A stretch of DNA of 64,000 nucleotides from contig NZ_AUEQ01000001.1 in the NCBI RefSeq assembly GCF_000426065.1, positions 248,001-312,000 on the forward strand. Reading direction: 5' to 3'. A program made the position numbers and the translations under genes. Positions within the stretch are counted from its first letter, which is position 1; each line of letters starts with the position of its first letter. The notes beneath the pieces are model-generated. The model was not told where the DNA came from and did not search any database. It saw only the letters and a program-made list of their open reading frames with translations. This document shows, piece after piece, positions 49,132-57,046 of this stretch. This DNA is from Mycobacterium sp. URHD0025 (lineage in GTDB: Bacteria; Actinomycetota; Actinomycetes; Mycobacteriales; Mycobacteriaceae).

Positions 49132-50958
49132 TCAGAACCAGCCGGTTGTCGGCTCCCACCACGTCGACCACACCGCACCGTCGGTGCCCGTGACGAACAG
49201 GTCGATGTGGTTGGTGCGCGGCACAAGTGCGCTGACTTCGGCGCGCGGCTGCATCCGGATATCGGGATGGATGAGGAACCAGTTCTGCCATGGCTTTCCC
49301 GGTTCCCACCACGTCGACCACACCGCACCATCGGTACCGGTGACAAACAGATCGATGTGGTTGGTCCGCGGAACCAACGCTGTCACGGTGGCACCCGGCT
49401 GCATCTTGACCTCCGGGTGAATCAAGAACCAGTTCTGCCAAGGCTTCCCCGGCTCCCAGAACGTCGACCACACCGCGCCGTCCGTACCGGTGACGAACAG
49501 ATCGATGTGATCCTTGCGGGGCACCAACGCCGTCACCGTGGCACCCGGGCGCATCTTCACCTCCGGATGAATCAAGAACCAGTTCTGCCAAGGCTTCCCC
49601 GGCTCCCAGAACGTCGACCACACCGCACCATCGGTACCCGTCACGAACAGGTCGATGTGATTCTCACGCGGAACCAACGCCGTCACCGTGGCACCCGGCT
49701 GCATCTTCACCTCCGGGTGAATCAAGAACCAGTTCTGCCAAGGCTTTCCCGGCTCCCAGAACGTCGACCACACCGCACCGTCCGTACCGGTGACGAACAG
49801 ATCGATGTGATCCTTGCGGGGCACCAACGCCGTCACCGTCGCACCCGGGCGCATCTTCACCTCCGGATGGATCAAAAACCAGTTCTGCCACGGCTTCCCC
49901 GGCTCCCACCACGTCGACCACACCGCACCATCGGTACCCGTCACGAACAGATCGATGTGATTCTCACGGGGCACCAACGCCGTCACCGTCGCACCCGGCT
50001 GCATCTTCACTTCCGGGTGAATCAAGAACCAATTCACCCAACCGGTCCGCGGCTCCCAAAACGTCGACCACACCGCACCATCGGTGCCCGTCGAGAACAG
50101 GTCGATGTGATCCTTGCGCGGTGTCAGAGCGGTCACGGTAGCCCCACGCTGCATCTTGACCTCGGGATGAATCAGGAACCAGCTCCGGTACAGCGTGAAC
50201 ACCGCCTGGATGTCGCCGGCTGACAGGCCGTTGCGTTGTCCCATGGTGACTCCCGCGGGCAGAGCCACTTTCGGGACGATCGTGGCCTTCCCGTTGGTGC
50301 TGAAACCGGTCGCGGAGTAGTGCATGATCGAGCCGAAGTCGTAGGTCCCGATATCGTCACCGTCGGTGATGTGCTGGTCGAAGTTGTGCTGGTCGCCGGC
50401 ATTCATGTTCTCGAAATGCACGGTGATGAACTTGTCGCGGTCTTCGCGGCTCTGTTCGTGCCACAGCCCGATGGAATGACCCATCTCGTGGATCACTGAT
50501 CCTGTCGGCGCGGTGTCCGCCACCTCGATGTCTTGGCGACCTCCCTGCCGCCCGACGGGCGATCGCGTTGCCGTGCTGCGGGCAAAGTGGACGTAGTCCG
50601 TGTCAGCCGCGGTGCGCGGGACGAACCGGATGTTGGTGTTGGCGGTCCAGTGTGCGACAGCATCGGTTATGCGCTGCGCGTTGGGAAGTGCGCTGTCGAC
50701 GTCGAAGGGGACGACCGCGTTGGGCCATCGGAATTGTGTGCCGGTGATCCCGATGCCCTCCAGCTCCACGACCTTGTCCCAGGGCCCGATCACGATGTCG
50801 CCCTCGAACACCGCCAGCCCGTCTACCTCGGAGACGGTGATCTCGCGTTGCCCGAGGGTTCGGGTTTCTATCACCGCCTGACCCGTCTTGGTGCCGGATC
50901 GGTATTCGCCGGTATCGTCCTGCGGCACGGCGTTGACCGCTTCCTTGGCTATTGTCAT
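49132..50958 (-). CDS. Astacin-family metalloprotease with seven-repeat beta-propeller domain
   Basis: 608 residues from ATG 50958. Residues 1-75 are a propeptide-like region; 76-258 form an astacin-type zinc endopeptidase with HEMGHSIGLWH (157-167) and Met-turn SIMHY (210-214). Residues 260-608 are seven 50-residue repeats, each starting WFLIHPEVKM and ending in DGAVWSTWWEP-like text, as in PLL-type lectin propellers; seven units make a full propeller. The protein contains no cysteine at all and no signal peptide. Last gene of the operon with protease-nuclease, DUF4185 and YbaY-like genes. Substrate and location unknown. Confidence 0.9.
   Translation of the reverse strand: MTIAKEAVNAVPQDDTGEYRSGTKTGQAVIETRTLGQREITVSEVDGLAVFEGDIVIGPWDKVVELEGIGITGTQFRWPNAVVPFDVDSALPNAQRITDAVAHWTANTNIRFVPRTAADTDYVHFARSTATRSPVGRQGGRQDIEVADTAPTGSVIHEMGHSIGLWHEQSREDRDKFITVHFENMNAGDQHNFDQHITDGDDIGTYDFGSIMHYSATGFSTNGKATIVPKVALPAGVTMGQRNGLSAGDIQAVFTLYRSWFLIHPEVKMQRGATVTALTPRKDHIDLFSTGTDGAVWSTFWEPRTGWVNWFLIHPEVKMQPGATVTALVPRENHIDLFVTGTDGAVWSTWWEPGKPWQNWFLIHPEVKMRPGATVTALVPRKDHIDLFVTGTDGAVWSTFWEPGKPWQNWFLIHPEVKMQPGATVTALVPRENHIDLFVTGTDGAVWSTFWEPGKPWQNWFLIHPEVKMRPGATVTALVPRKDHIDLFVTGTDGAVWSTFWEPGKPWQNWFLIHPEVKMQPGATVTALVPRTNHIDLFVTGTDGAVWSTWWEPGKPWQNWFLIHPDIRMQPRAEVSALVPRTNHIDLFVTGTDGAVWSTWWEPTTGWF
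49135..50181 (-). repeat. Seven tandem 150-bp coding repeats
   Basis: Units: 50032-50181, 49882-50031, 49732-49881, 49582-49731, 49432-49581, 49282-49431 and 49135-49281 (last one 3 bp short). The middle units alternate in type (MQPG...REN, MRPG...RKD), showing a 300-bp higher-order duplication; units at 49732 and 49432 differ at only about five bases. All repeats stay in frame. Confidence 0.95.
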
Positions 50959-51069
50959 GAGCTCCACTCCTGTTCTGCCGCGCCGGACGGGCACCGCTGC
51001 CGTTATCGTCGTCCGGTTCACGGCCTCCGCGAATGCGTAGTTCGCTACCCGAATTCCGGTGTGTGGCAG

Positions 51070-51405
51070 TCAGATCCTCGCGACAGGAACGGTAAGCCCA
51101 TCGGCGTCGCCGGTCGCGGGTACTGGCACGGATCGGGTGCTGAGCAGATCGCCGGGTTGCACACCCATACCCGCTGACAGGGCGATGTGGCAGCGCAGCG
51201 CCAGAGCCCTGCGGGGGAGGTCGGGCGCGAACATCGCGAAATCATGTGTGGCCGTGGGCGACGTTGCGATGTCGTCGGTTTCGGAGCTCGCGATCAGCGG
51301 AGCCGGCGCATCGAGATAGGTGACGTCACGCAATTCGACCGTCAGGCGGCCGTTGGCCCGGGGCGCATCTGTCGGCATGACCACCACACCGCTGATGCGC
51401 CGCAT
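51070..51405 (-). CDS. YbaY-like protein
   Basis: 111 residues. Pattern GVVVMPTDAPRANGRLTVELRDVTYLDAPAPLIASSE and FAMFAPDLPRRALALRCHIALS resembles the YbaY/YscW beta-sandwich family (ethanolamine-utilisation or secretion-chaperone-like lipoproteins), but no lipobox or signal peptide is present here. Lies 4 bp after the DUF4185 stop, 111 bp before the astacin gene. Role in the operon unknown. Confidence 0.65.
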   Translation of the reverse strand: MRRISGVVVMPTDAPRANGRLTVELRDVTYLDAPAPLIASSETDDIATSPTATHDFAMFAPDLPRRALALRCHIALSAGMGVQPGDLLSTRSVPVPATGDADGLTVPVARI

Positions 51406-51409
51406 CCCC

Positions 51410-52522
51410 TTACAGGTTTCTCGGGTCGACCGGGTTGTGGATCGCCGCGGTGGTGTCCGCCAGGGTGGCCCGGAACTGCATCACGCGATAGGGGTGTCCG
51501 GTGGTGGTGTTCCATTGCGAGACAACTAGACCTGTACCACCGACGACATCGAGCTGTGCGCCCGGCATGATGTACCCGCCGTAGAGCTGGGCTACTTCGC
51601 CGACTGCATGGTCCTCGCGTTCCCACGTCGTGCCGACCACCGGTGTCTGAACGGGGGTCTGATGAAGGTTGGCCGTCGGGGAGGCGATGGCGCGATAGCC
51701 GAGGGCGTACTGCGAAGCCAGAAATCCGCCGAGCACCCATTTCCCCGGCGCCAGGCGCCGCAGCGTCAGTTCCCCCCAATGCTCGTCTCCGGGAGTGATC
51801 GGCGTCGGCTCATTGCCCCATCCCCAACGCTGACCATCCCAGCCCCATCCGACGTATCTGGCGTTGTCACCGATACCGTCCGGGCGTACGCGTCGCAGAA
51901 TGATGCCTTTGTCTCGTTGAAAACCCGTGGACACCACATACACCCAGCCGTCGTCGGGCTCGTAATCCCACGACCAGCACTGCGCCTGCCCGTGGTGCAG
52001 ACCGGCGGAGAACTTCGCCTTGTCTCCCATGTGGCGCCAGGTGATCCCGTTGTCGGTCGAGGACCAGATCTCGGTCCAGATGACGTTCGGGAAGCCACGG
52101 TTGACGATGGCGTGCAGATAGAGGGTGTCATCGACGCGCAGCAGGTCCGAGGGCAGCACCGTGCTGATTCCGCCGTGAGTCCATCCGGTGCCCGGGTCGT
52201 CGTGGATATAGGACCAGAGTTGTTGAGCGAAATCCGGGTCGGGCCCGCCGGCGCGTTCGTAGCGGATCGGGCGTTGCGCGTCGCCGGAGCCGATGAGCAC
52301 CACCGGAGCCCGCCATAAGCCTTCGCCGACGTGCGTACCGGAGAAGGTGTCGCCGAACACCGACACCAGTGTTCCGTTCGGAGCCAGCACCGATGCGCCG
52401 AGATCGGTTGCGGTGACGCCCCATCGGTCGGTGATCCCGCGCCCGGTGACATCGGCGAGCTTTGCGCCGCGCCGGGTCGGCTGCTGCCCGGGCGCATCGG
52501 CGGGCGCGGTGGTGATACTCAC
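51410..52522 (-). CDS. DUF4185 domain protein
   Basis: 370 residues from GTG 52522, which overlaps the stop of the protease-nuclease gene (GTGA). The family signature is seen in TATDLGASVLAPNGTLVSVFGDTFSGTHVGEGLWRAPVVL and later YVVSTGFQRDKGIILRRV; the fold is a five- or six-bladed propeller related to glycosidases. No signal peptide. Possibly a carbohydrate-binding or hydrolase partner of the two proteases. Confidence 0.85.
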   Translation of the reverse strand: MSITTAPADAPGQQPTRRGAKLADVTGRGITDRWGVTATDLGASVLAPNGTLVSVFGDTFSGTHVGEGLWRAPVVLIGSGDAQRPIRYERAGGPDPDFAQQLWSYIHDDPGTGWTHGGISTVLPSDLLRVDDTLYLHAIVNRGFPNVIWTEIWSSTDNGITWRHMGDKAKFSAGLHHGQAQCWSWDYEPDDGWVYVVSTGFQRDKGIILRRVRPDGIGDNARYVGWGWDGQRWGWGNEPTPITPGDEHWGELTLRRLAPGKWVLGGFLASQYALGYRAIASPTANLHQTPVQTPVVGTTWEREDHAVGEVAQLYGGYIMPGAQLDVVGGTGLVVSQWNTTTGHPYRVMQFRATLADTTAAIHNPVDPRNL

Positions 52523-54573
52523 CAGCCGACCTGATCCAACGAGCCCAGAGGCGGCGCGATGGCCTCGAGTCCCACGGTCATCGTGTCGTGGTCGTGGAGC
52601 GCACCGAACGACAGGCCGGTGAGGTGCTCGATATCGGCGACGGATTTCTGGAACATGACGACTTTGTCGATGTCGCTGAATGATTCGGTGTCGGAGCCGA
52701 AGGCCGCGTCCAAAGCCGCGTTCTGATCGGCCAGGAATGCCGTGGCGCGAAGGTCGCCGTCCTCGGCGCTGACCCGCACGACGATCTTCCAGAACTGCCG
52801 CGGCACATTGACACCCCGATACAGCGGATCCTTGTCACCGAACACCGGCCCGGTGATGACGGTGATCTGGCGCTTCTCCGCACCTGCGTTGTCGAGGGCG
52901 TAGTTTTCGATGCCGGCCCACAGGTGCTGGTTGAAGGCCGAGATCTGGGTGCAGCAGTTGGCGAAGTGAAAAGTATCGTCCGCGGCCTGTTTTGCGGCGA
53001 CCGGACTGCCCCACGCCGGATCGAGGCGACGCACCATGTGTCCGCGGTCGAACAGTCGCGGCTTCTGCCGTTCGAACACGTCCTGGTCGAGCTGTTGCTC
53101 GGGCCGCAGCCGCGGATCGGTGTACCAGGTCTCCACCGCCTCGACCTCCCCCGTCGAGCGGTTGATCCGGCGCAATCGCCGACCGTCGATGTTGACGATG
53201 GTGAACAGCGGCATCCGCCGATCGGCACGAATCACCAGACTGAAATGGTGGTAGCGCAACACGACGTTGGCCGTCGACCGTTTGAGGCCCTTCGGTACGG
53301 CGCACTGCGCCAGTAGCTTCGCTGGTATGGACGGAATCGCAACGGCTTTGGAGAGGAATTCCGGGTCGTAACCCGAGCGATTGCTGTAGTCGGGATTGGG
53401 TGCGTCATTGCGTTCGAGGACCGAGGCCTGCCCTGAGCCCGACTCTTCCTCGGCGATCATGCCGATCCGCGGGCCGGTGTCCAGACCGGCCACGTTGCCG
53501 GTGATGACGAGCCGGGGGAGGACCAGATCGGCGGTCACCACCGACGGCGACGTTGTGACTACCGGGGCACCGTCACGGTCGCCGGCCGGAACGGACACGA
53601 CCACCGCCCCTTCCAGCGGTGTGCTGGAGGCCGGCGGGTTGAGCGCCTCGGCCAGTAAATCCCGTAAACCGGAAGGCAATTGGTCATGGCGGATGCGAAG
53701 GGCGTCGACGATGGCGCTGATCCGGATGCCCTCATTACAGTCCTCCGGAACAGGTTGACCGTCTTCGAGTTCGGTGTCATTGTGGCCGCCACCCGCGTGG
53801 TGCAAGGCAACCAGGTTGAATTGATCGTTGAAGACCGGGCTGCCGCTCGAGCCGTGAAGAGTGTCGGCGGCGTAGTACAGCGTGATGCCTTTCTTGCCGC
53901 GACCGATCACCCGGTTCTCCCGCAAGGCGATCTGTTTGTAATCGGCGTCGGGATGCTCGATGATCGTGACGTGGTCGCCTTCGGCGTGCTTGTCCTGCGC
54001 CGATGACAGTGCACTCCAACCAAATTCGCCCAGTTTGCCCTCGCCGGCCGTCCGGGGGCCGACGGCGATCACCGAGACGTCGAGTTCGTTCTCCGCGCTG
54101 GTCCAGAAGAAGGTTGCCGGGTCGAGCCGAAACTCGGTGACCGCTGCAGGCACGTCGTCGATGTCGAGTTGGTAGTTGAACTGGATCGAAGCCGATGCGG
54201 CACTCTGGCCATCTGCGATCACGTGGTTGTTGGTCATGAACAACCGCGGTGACACCATCACGCCGGTGCCCAGCGGCCGGCGCTTACCGTCGATGACGCG
54301 CGCCACCGCTTGCGCGGACAGCCTGGCCATCTCGACGTAGTAGATCGGCACGAAGTCGGTCGTCGGACCGATGATCTTCTCGAGTTCGCCCTTCATCTGC
54401 GGCTTGACCAGAGCCGCCACCTTGTCCTTACCGGACTGCGGGAGGTTCTTGAGCAGATCGAGGTCGCCTCCGACCACCTTGCTGATCTGCGTCGAGGTCA
54501 GATCCCCGGCGGTGATCGCGGCGACGCGGCGAACCAACCGGCAGTGGTCGGGTTCCATGAAGACGTTCGACAT
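52519..54573 (-). CDS. Trypsin-like serine protease fused to DNA/RNA non-specific endonuclease
   Basis: 684 residues from ATG 54573 with GAGGTA about 6 nt upstream. Residues 8-95: helical N-terminal region with no recognised family. Residues 96-290: trypsin/V8-like peptidase with triad His117 (TNNHVIAD), Asp165 (NELDVSVIAV) and Ser243 (HGSSGSPVF). Residues 430-684: NUC-family endonuclease with DRGHM (509-513, His512 general base) and Asn548/Glu556 in FNQHLWAGIEN for the metal. Both active sites look intact. No signal peptide. First gene of the four-gene operon. Could be an effector of a conflict or defence system, or a secreted digestive enzyme by another route. Confidence 0.9.
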   Translation of the reverse strand: MSNVFMEPDHCRLVRRVAAITAGDLTSTQISKVVGGDLDLLKNLPQSGKDKVAALVKPQMKGELEKIIGPTTDFVPIYYVEMARLSAQAVARVIDGKRRPLGTGVMVSPRLFMTNNHVIADGQSAASASIQFNYQLDIDDVPAAVTEFRLDPATFFWTSAENELDVSVIAVGPRTAGEGKLGEFGWSALSSAQDKHAEGDHVTIIEHPDADYKQIALRENRVIGRGKKGITLYYAADTLHGSSGSPVFNDQFNLVALHHAGGGHNDTELEDGQPVPEDCNEGIRISAIVDALRIRHDQLPSGLRDLLAEALNPPASSTPLEGAVVVSVPAGDRDGAPVVTTSPSVVTADLVLPRLVITGNVAGLDTGPRIGMIAEEESGSGQASVLERNDAPNPDYSNRSGYDPEFLSKAVAIPSIPAKLLAQCAVPKGLKRSTANVVLRYHHFSLVIRADRRMPLFTIVNIDGRRLRRINRSTGEVEAVETWYTDPRLRPEQQLDQDVFERQKPRLFDRGHMVRRLDPAWGSPVAAKQAADDTFHFANCCTQISAFNQHLWAGIENYALDNAGAEKRQITVITGPVFGDKDPLYRGVNVPRQFWKIVVRVSAEDGDLRATAFLADQNAALDAAFGSDTESFSDIDKVVMFQKSVADIEHLTGLSFGALHDHDTMTVGLEAIAPPLGSLDQVGW

Positions 54574-54698
54574 GACGGCTACCTCATTTACGTCGGGATA
54601 TCGCTGCAACCAGTCTTTTCCCCGCCCCTCTTCGGCACACGCGTAGGCGACTACTCGTTTCCGCTGTATGAAGGCGACCCGGCGGCACCCGGGGGAGA

Positions 54699-54726
54699 TT
54701 GCACTTGTAGTGCGTTATATTGCACT
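54699..54726 (+). promoter_or_regulatory. Triple half-site operator and leaderless promoter of the XRE-cupin gene
   Basis: TTGCACT (54699-54705), AGTGC (54709-54713) and TTGCACT (54720-54726). The first two form the dyad GCACT-TGT-AGTGC; the third is 21 bp (two helical turns) from the first. TATATT (54716-54721) is 7 nt before the ATG at 54728. Confidence 0.6.
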
Positions 54727-54727
54727 C

Positions 54728-55327
54728 ATGGACGAGGCCGCGGCCAAACTGGCCACCGCGATCGGCGCGCGCGTGAAACAGGAACGCGCGTCGCGTGGCT
54801 GGACCCTCGATCAGCTCGCGGCCGCGGCGTCGGTGAGCCGGCGCATGGTGGTCAGCGTGGAGCACGGCGAGGTCAACCCCAGTGTCGGGACACTGCTGCG
54901 GCTCAGCGATGCGCTCGGGGTTGGCCTTCCCGCGCTGGTGGAGCCGCCGGAGGCCCGCCCGGTGAAAGTCACCCGCGCCGGCGAGGGCGCACAGCTGTGG
55001 AGCGGCGCGGCGGGTGGCCGTGGTGTTCTGGTGGCGGGCACAACGCCACCGGATGTTGTCGAGTTGTGGGACTGGTCGCTCGGTCCGGGCGACCGTCACA
55101 CCAGTGAAGCCCATGCCGCGGGCACCGAGGAGCTGATTCACGTGCTCGAGGGTGCGATCAGTGTCGACGTCGGCGACGAGGTGATCACACTGCAGGCCGG
55201 CGACGCATTGGCCTTCCCCGGCGACGTCGACCACGGTTACGCCAACCCGCACGATGTACCCGCCCGTTTCGCCCTGACAGTGTTCGAACCCGGTGTGGGC
55301 ACGGCCCAACGACCCCGAGGAGAATGA
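54728..55327 (+). CDS. XRE-cupin transcriptional regulator
   Basis: 199 residues from ATG 54728. Helix-turn-helix: RVKQERASRGWTLDQLAAAASVSRRMVVSVEHGEVNPSVGTLLRLSDALGVGL; C-terminal cupin with TEELIHVLEGAISVDVGDEVITLQAGDALAFPGDVDHGY. Usually represses a neighbouring enzyme or transporter gene in response to a small ligand. One nucleotide separates it from the PaiB-like gene, so they form an operon. It diverges from the protease-nuclease operon by 154 bp. Confidence 0.9.
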   Translation: MDEAAAKLATAIGARVKQERASRGWTLDQLAAAASVSRRMVVSVEHGEVNPSVGTLLRLSDALGVGLPALVEPPEARPVKVTRAGEGAQLWSGAAGGRGVLVAGTTPPDVVELWDWSLGPGDRHTSEAHAAGTEELIHVLEGAISVDVGDEVITLQAGDALAFPGDVDHGYANPHDVPARFALTVFEPGVGTAQRPRGE

Positions 55328-55328
55328 C

Positions 55329-56000
55329 ATGCTGATCCACCCGTGGGACGCCGCCCTTGACGAGGCCGAATGGCAGAACTGGCTGGCCGGCACCGATCGA
55401 TTCGGCATCTTGGGCGTCAACAACCTCGACCCGGCCGCCGCCCCGGTGATGGTGCCGACCCACTTCACCAATGCCGGCGCGCAATTGCTGCTGCATCTGG
55501 CCCGGCCCAACCCGGTCTGGCCGCATCTGGAAGCTGCCACCGAGGTGCGCATGACGGTGATTGGTGACTACGCCTTCATCCCCACCTACTGGCGCGCCAA
55601 GGCGGGCGGCCCCGACGAGGACGGGGTACCGACGAGCTATTACTCGTCCGTGCAGTTCGTCTGCCGCCCAACGATTCTCGATGCCGCGGAAGACAAGGCC
55701 CGTATCCTCGCCGCCCAGCTCGCCGACTTCCAGCCAGAAGGCCGCCACGCCACCGTCGCGGTCGGGGAAGACCCGTACGGCCGCATGCTGCCCGGCATTC
55801 GCGGCATTCGCCTGGAGGTGGTGCGGGTGGAAGCGAAGTTCAAGTACGACGATGCCAATCCGGTCGAGCACCGTGAGCGCGTGATCGACAACCTCGAACA
55901 GCGTGGGCACGGTCTGGACAACGCCGCCGCAGCCCAACAACGCCGACGTCTCGCCGCGATCGGCGACTGGAAGCTCAGGCGGAAGGAAAGCGGAAAATGA
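55329..56000 (+). CDS. PaiB-like FMN-binding protein
   Basis: 223 residues from ATG 55329 with GAGGAG 7 nt upstream. The FMN-binding split-barrel pattern is seen in DRFGILGVNNLDPAAAPVMVPTHF, LLLHLARPNPVWPHLEAATEVRMTVIGDYAFIPTYW and the C-terminal RLEVVRVEAKFKYDDANPVEHRERV. PaiB proteins are called negative transcriptional regulators, but the fold also fits a flavin reductase. Operon with the XRE-cupin gene. The 3' end overlaps the convergent 94-residue gene by 26 bp. Confidence 0.85.
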   Translation: MLIHPWDAALDEAEWQNWLAGTDRFGILGVNNLDPAAAPVMVPTHFTNAGAQLLLHLARPNPVWPHLEAATEVRMTVIGDYAFIPTYWRAKAGGPDEDGVPTSYYSSVQFVCRPTILDAAEDKARILAAQLADFQPEGRHATVAVGEDPYGRMLPGIRGIRLEVVRVEAKFKYDDANPVEHRERVIDNLEQRGHGLDNAAAAQQRRRLAAIGDWKLRRKESGK

Positions 56001-56259
56001 GGGCGTCGAGTAGGCGCTGCACCTCGTTGAGCCGCGCCCGCACCGCAATCTGATGATGATGCGCTCCCGGACGGCCGAGCCTCACCCGCTCCTCGATCCG
56101 CGCCAACTGTGACTGAACATCGGCCATTTCCGCTTCGAGAAGCGCGATGAACGCCTGCGCCTGACGTACATCGGCGCTCGCCCGGGGAGCCAGATTCAAC
56201 ACTGGAGCGGGCGCGGCCACCGGCCGATGCCAGAATGGATCAACAGGTTCTGCCGTCAT
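55975..56259 (-). CDS. Hypothetical coiled-coil protein (94 aa)
   Basis: 94 residues. Starts MTAEPVDPFWHRPVAAPAPV; residues 30-90 show a heptad-like helical pattern (AQAFIALLEAEMADVQSQL ... LNEVQRLLDALIFRFPSA). Probably a small coiled-coil protein; no family recognised. Tail-to-tail overlap of 26 bp with the PaiB-like gene. Confidence 0.6.
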   Translation of the reverse strand: MTAEPVDPFWHRPVAAPAPVLNLAPRASADVRQAQAFIALLEAEMADVQSQLARIEERVRLGRPGAHHHQIAVRARLNEVQRLLDALIFRFPSA

Positions 56260-56355
56260 CGCCCTACGGTGGCACCATCCACCGGCGAATCAGTTTCCCG
56301 GCCGTATCCGTCTGGTAAGGAGCTGTTCACACAGGCCTCGACTGCTGTGTGAGCA

Positions 56356-56970
56356 CTACCGGAAAAGCGCACTGGCGATGTCTGCGAAGTGCTTTCGCAC
56401 CGCGGGCTCGTCCATGTCGAGAATGAGCTGCGCGATGGCGCCGTCATAGACCGTGACCAGGGCCCGGGCCATGTCGGCCGGCGTGGGCAGTACCCCCGGA
56501 AGGTCCGTCCCGCGGTCGCCGATGTGGTCGGCGAGCATGCGGGTGAAATCCTCGCGCATCTGGGAACGTTCCGCCGCAAGTTCCGATTGCACATCCGGCC
56601 GACGAGCCGCGTACAGGACAAAGTCGGTGTTGATCAGCAACCAATCCCGGTTGATGGGCAGGGCCTGCGCCCACGCCTGGATCGTCGCCTCGACGGTGTC
56701 GAACGGTTCAGCTGCCAAGAATCTCACGGTGTGCTCGGCGAACTCGCGGGACTGTTCCCGATACAGGGCCAGGAACAACTCGTCCAAAGTGCCGAAGTTC
56801 GAATAGAACGCGCCTTTGGTGTACCCCGAAGCCTGACAGATGTCATCAATCCTGGTGCGCCCGAACCCCTTTGCAGCGAACACGGCGAAGGCCGCATCCA
56901 GCAGCCGGCGACGGGTCTCGAGGCGCCGCCGCGTCATGGGCCGCACCGGTTCGCCCTCGTCTTTCGCCAC
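56356..56970 (-). CDS. TetR-family transcriptional regulator
   Basis: 204 residues from GTG 56970. Basic N-terminus then helix-turn-helix RLLDAAFAVFAAKGFGRTRIDDICQASGYTKGAFYSNFGTLDELFLAL. C-terminal region like TetR_C_6-type helical domains. Two overlapping dyads with GATACC/GGTATC half-sites lie across its promoter and the divergent SMP-30-like gene. Starting further upstream would place the operator inside the gene. Confidence 0.88.
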   Translation of the reverse strand: MAKDEGEPVRPMTRRRLETRRRLLDAAFAVFAAKGFGRTRIDDICQASGYTKGAFYSNFGTLDELFLALYREQSREFAEHTVRFLAAEPFDTVEATIQAWAQALPINRDWLLINTDFVLYAARRPDVQSELAAERSQMREDFTRMLADHIGDRGTDLPGVLPTPADMARALVTVYDGAIAQLILDMDEPAVRKHFADIASALFR

Positions 56971-56977
56971 GGACTCA

Positions 56978-57012
56978 TGATACCTTTTGGCATCCGATAC
57001 CAAAAGGTATCA
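56978..57012. promoter_or_regulatory. Overlapping TetR operators
   Basis: Outer arms TGATACCTTTTGG (56978-56990) and CCAAAAGGTATCA (57000-57012) are perfect 13-bp complements with a 9-bp spacer. Nested sites GATACC-TTTT-GGCATC (56979-56994, one mismatch) and GATACC-AAAA-GGTATC (56996-57011, perfect) suggest two TetR dimers side by side. Confidence 0.75.
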
Positions 57013-57046
57013 AACGTGAGCTCCAGACCTCCCGAGGGGTGATTCG

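Noticed and set aside
49135..50181. Tandem repeats as a CRISPR array or non-coding satellite
   Set aside because: Units are contiguous 150-bp blocks without spacers, all in frame with a protease gene, so they are coding repeats.
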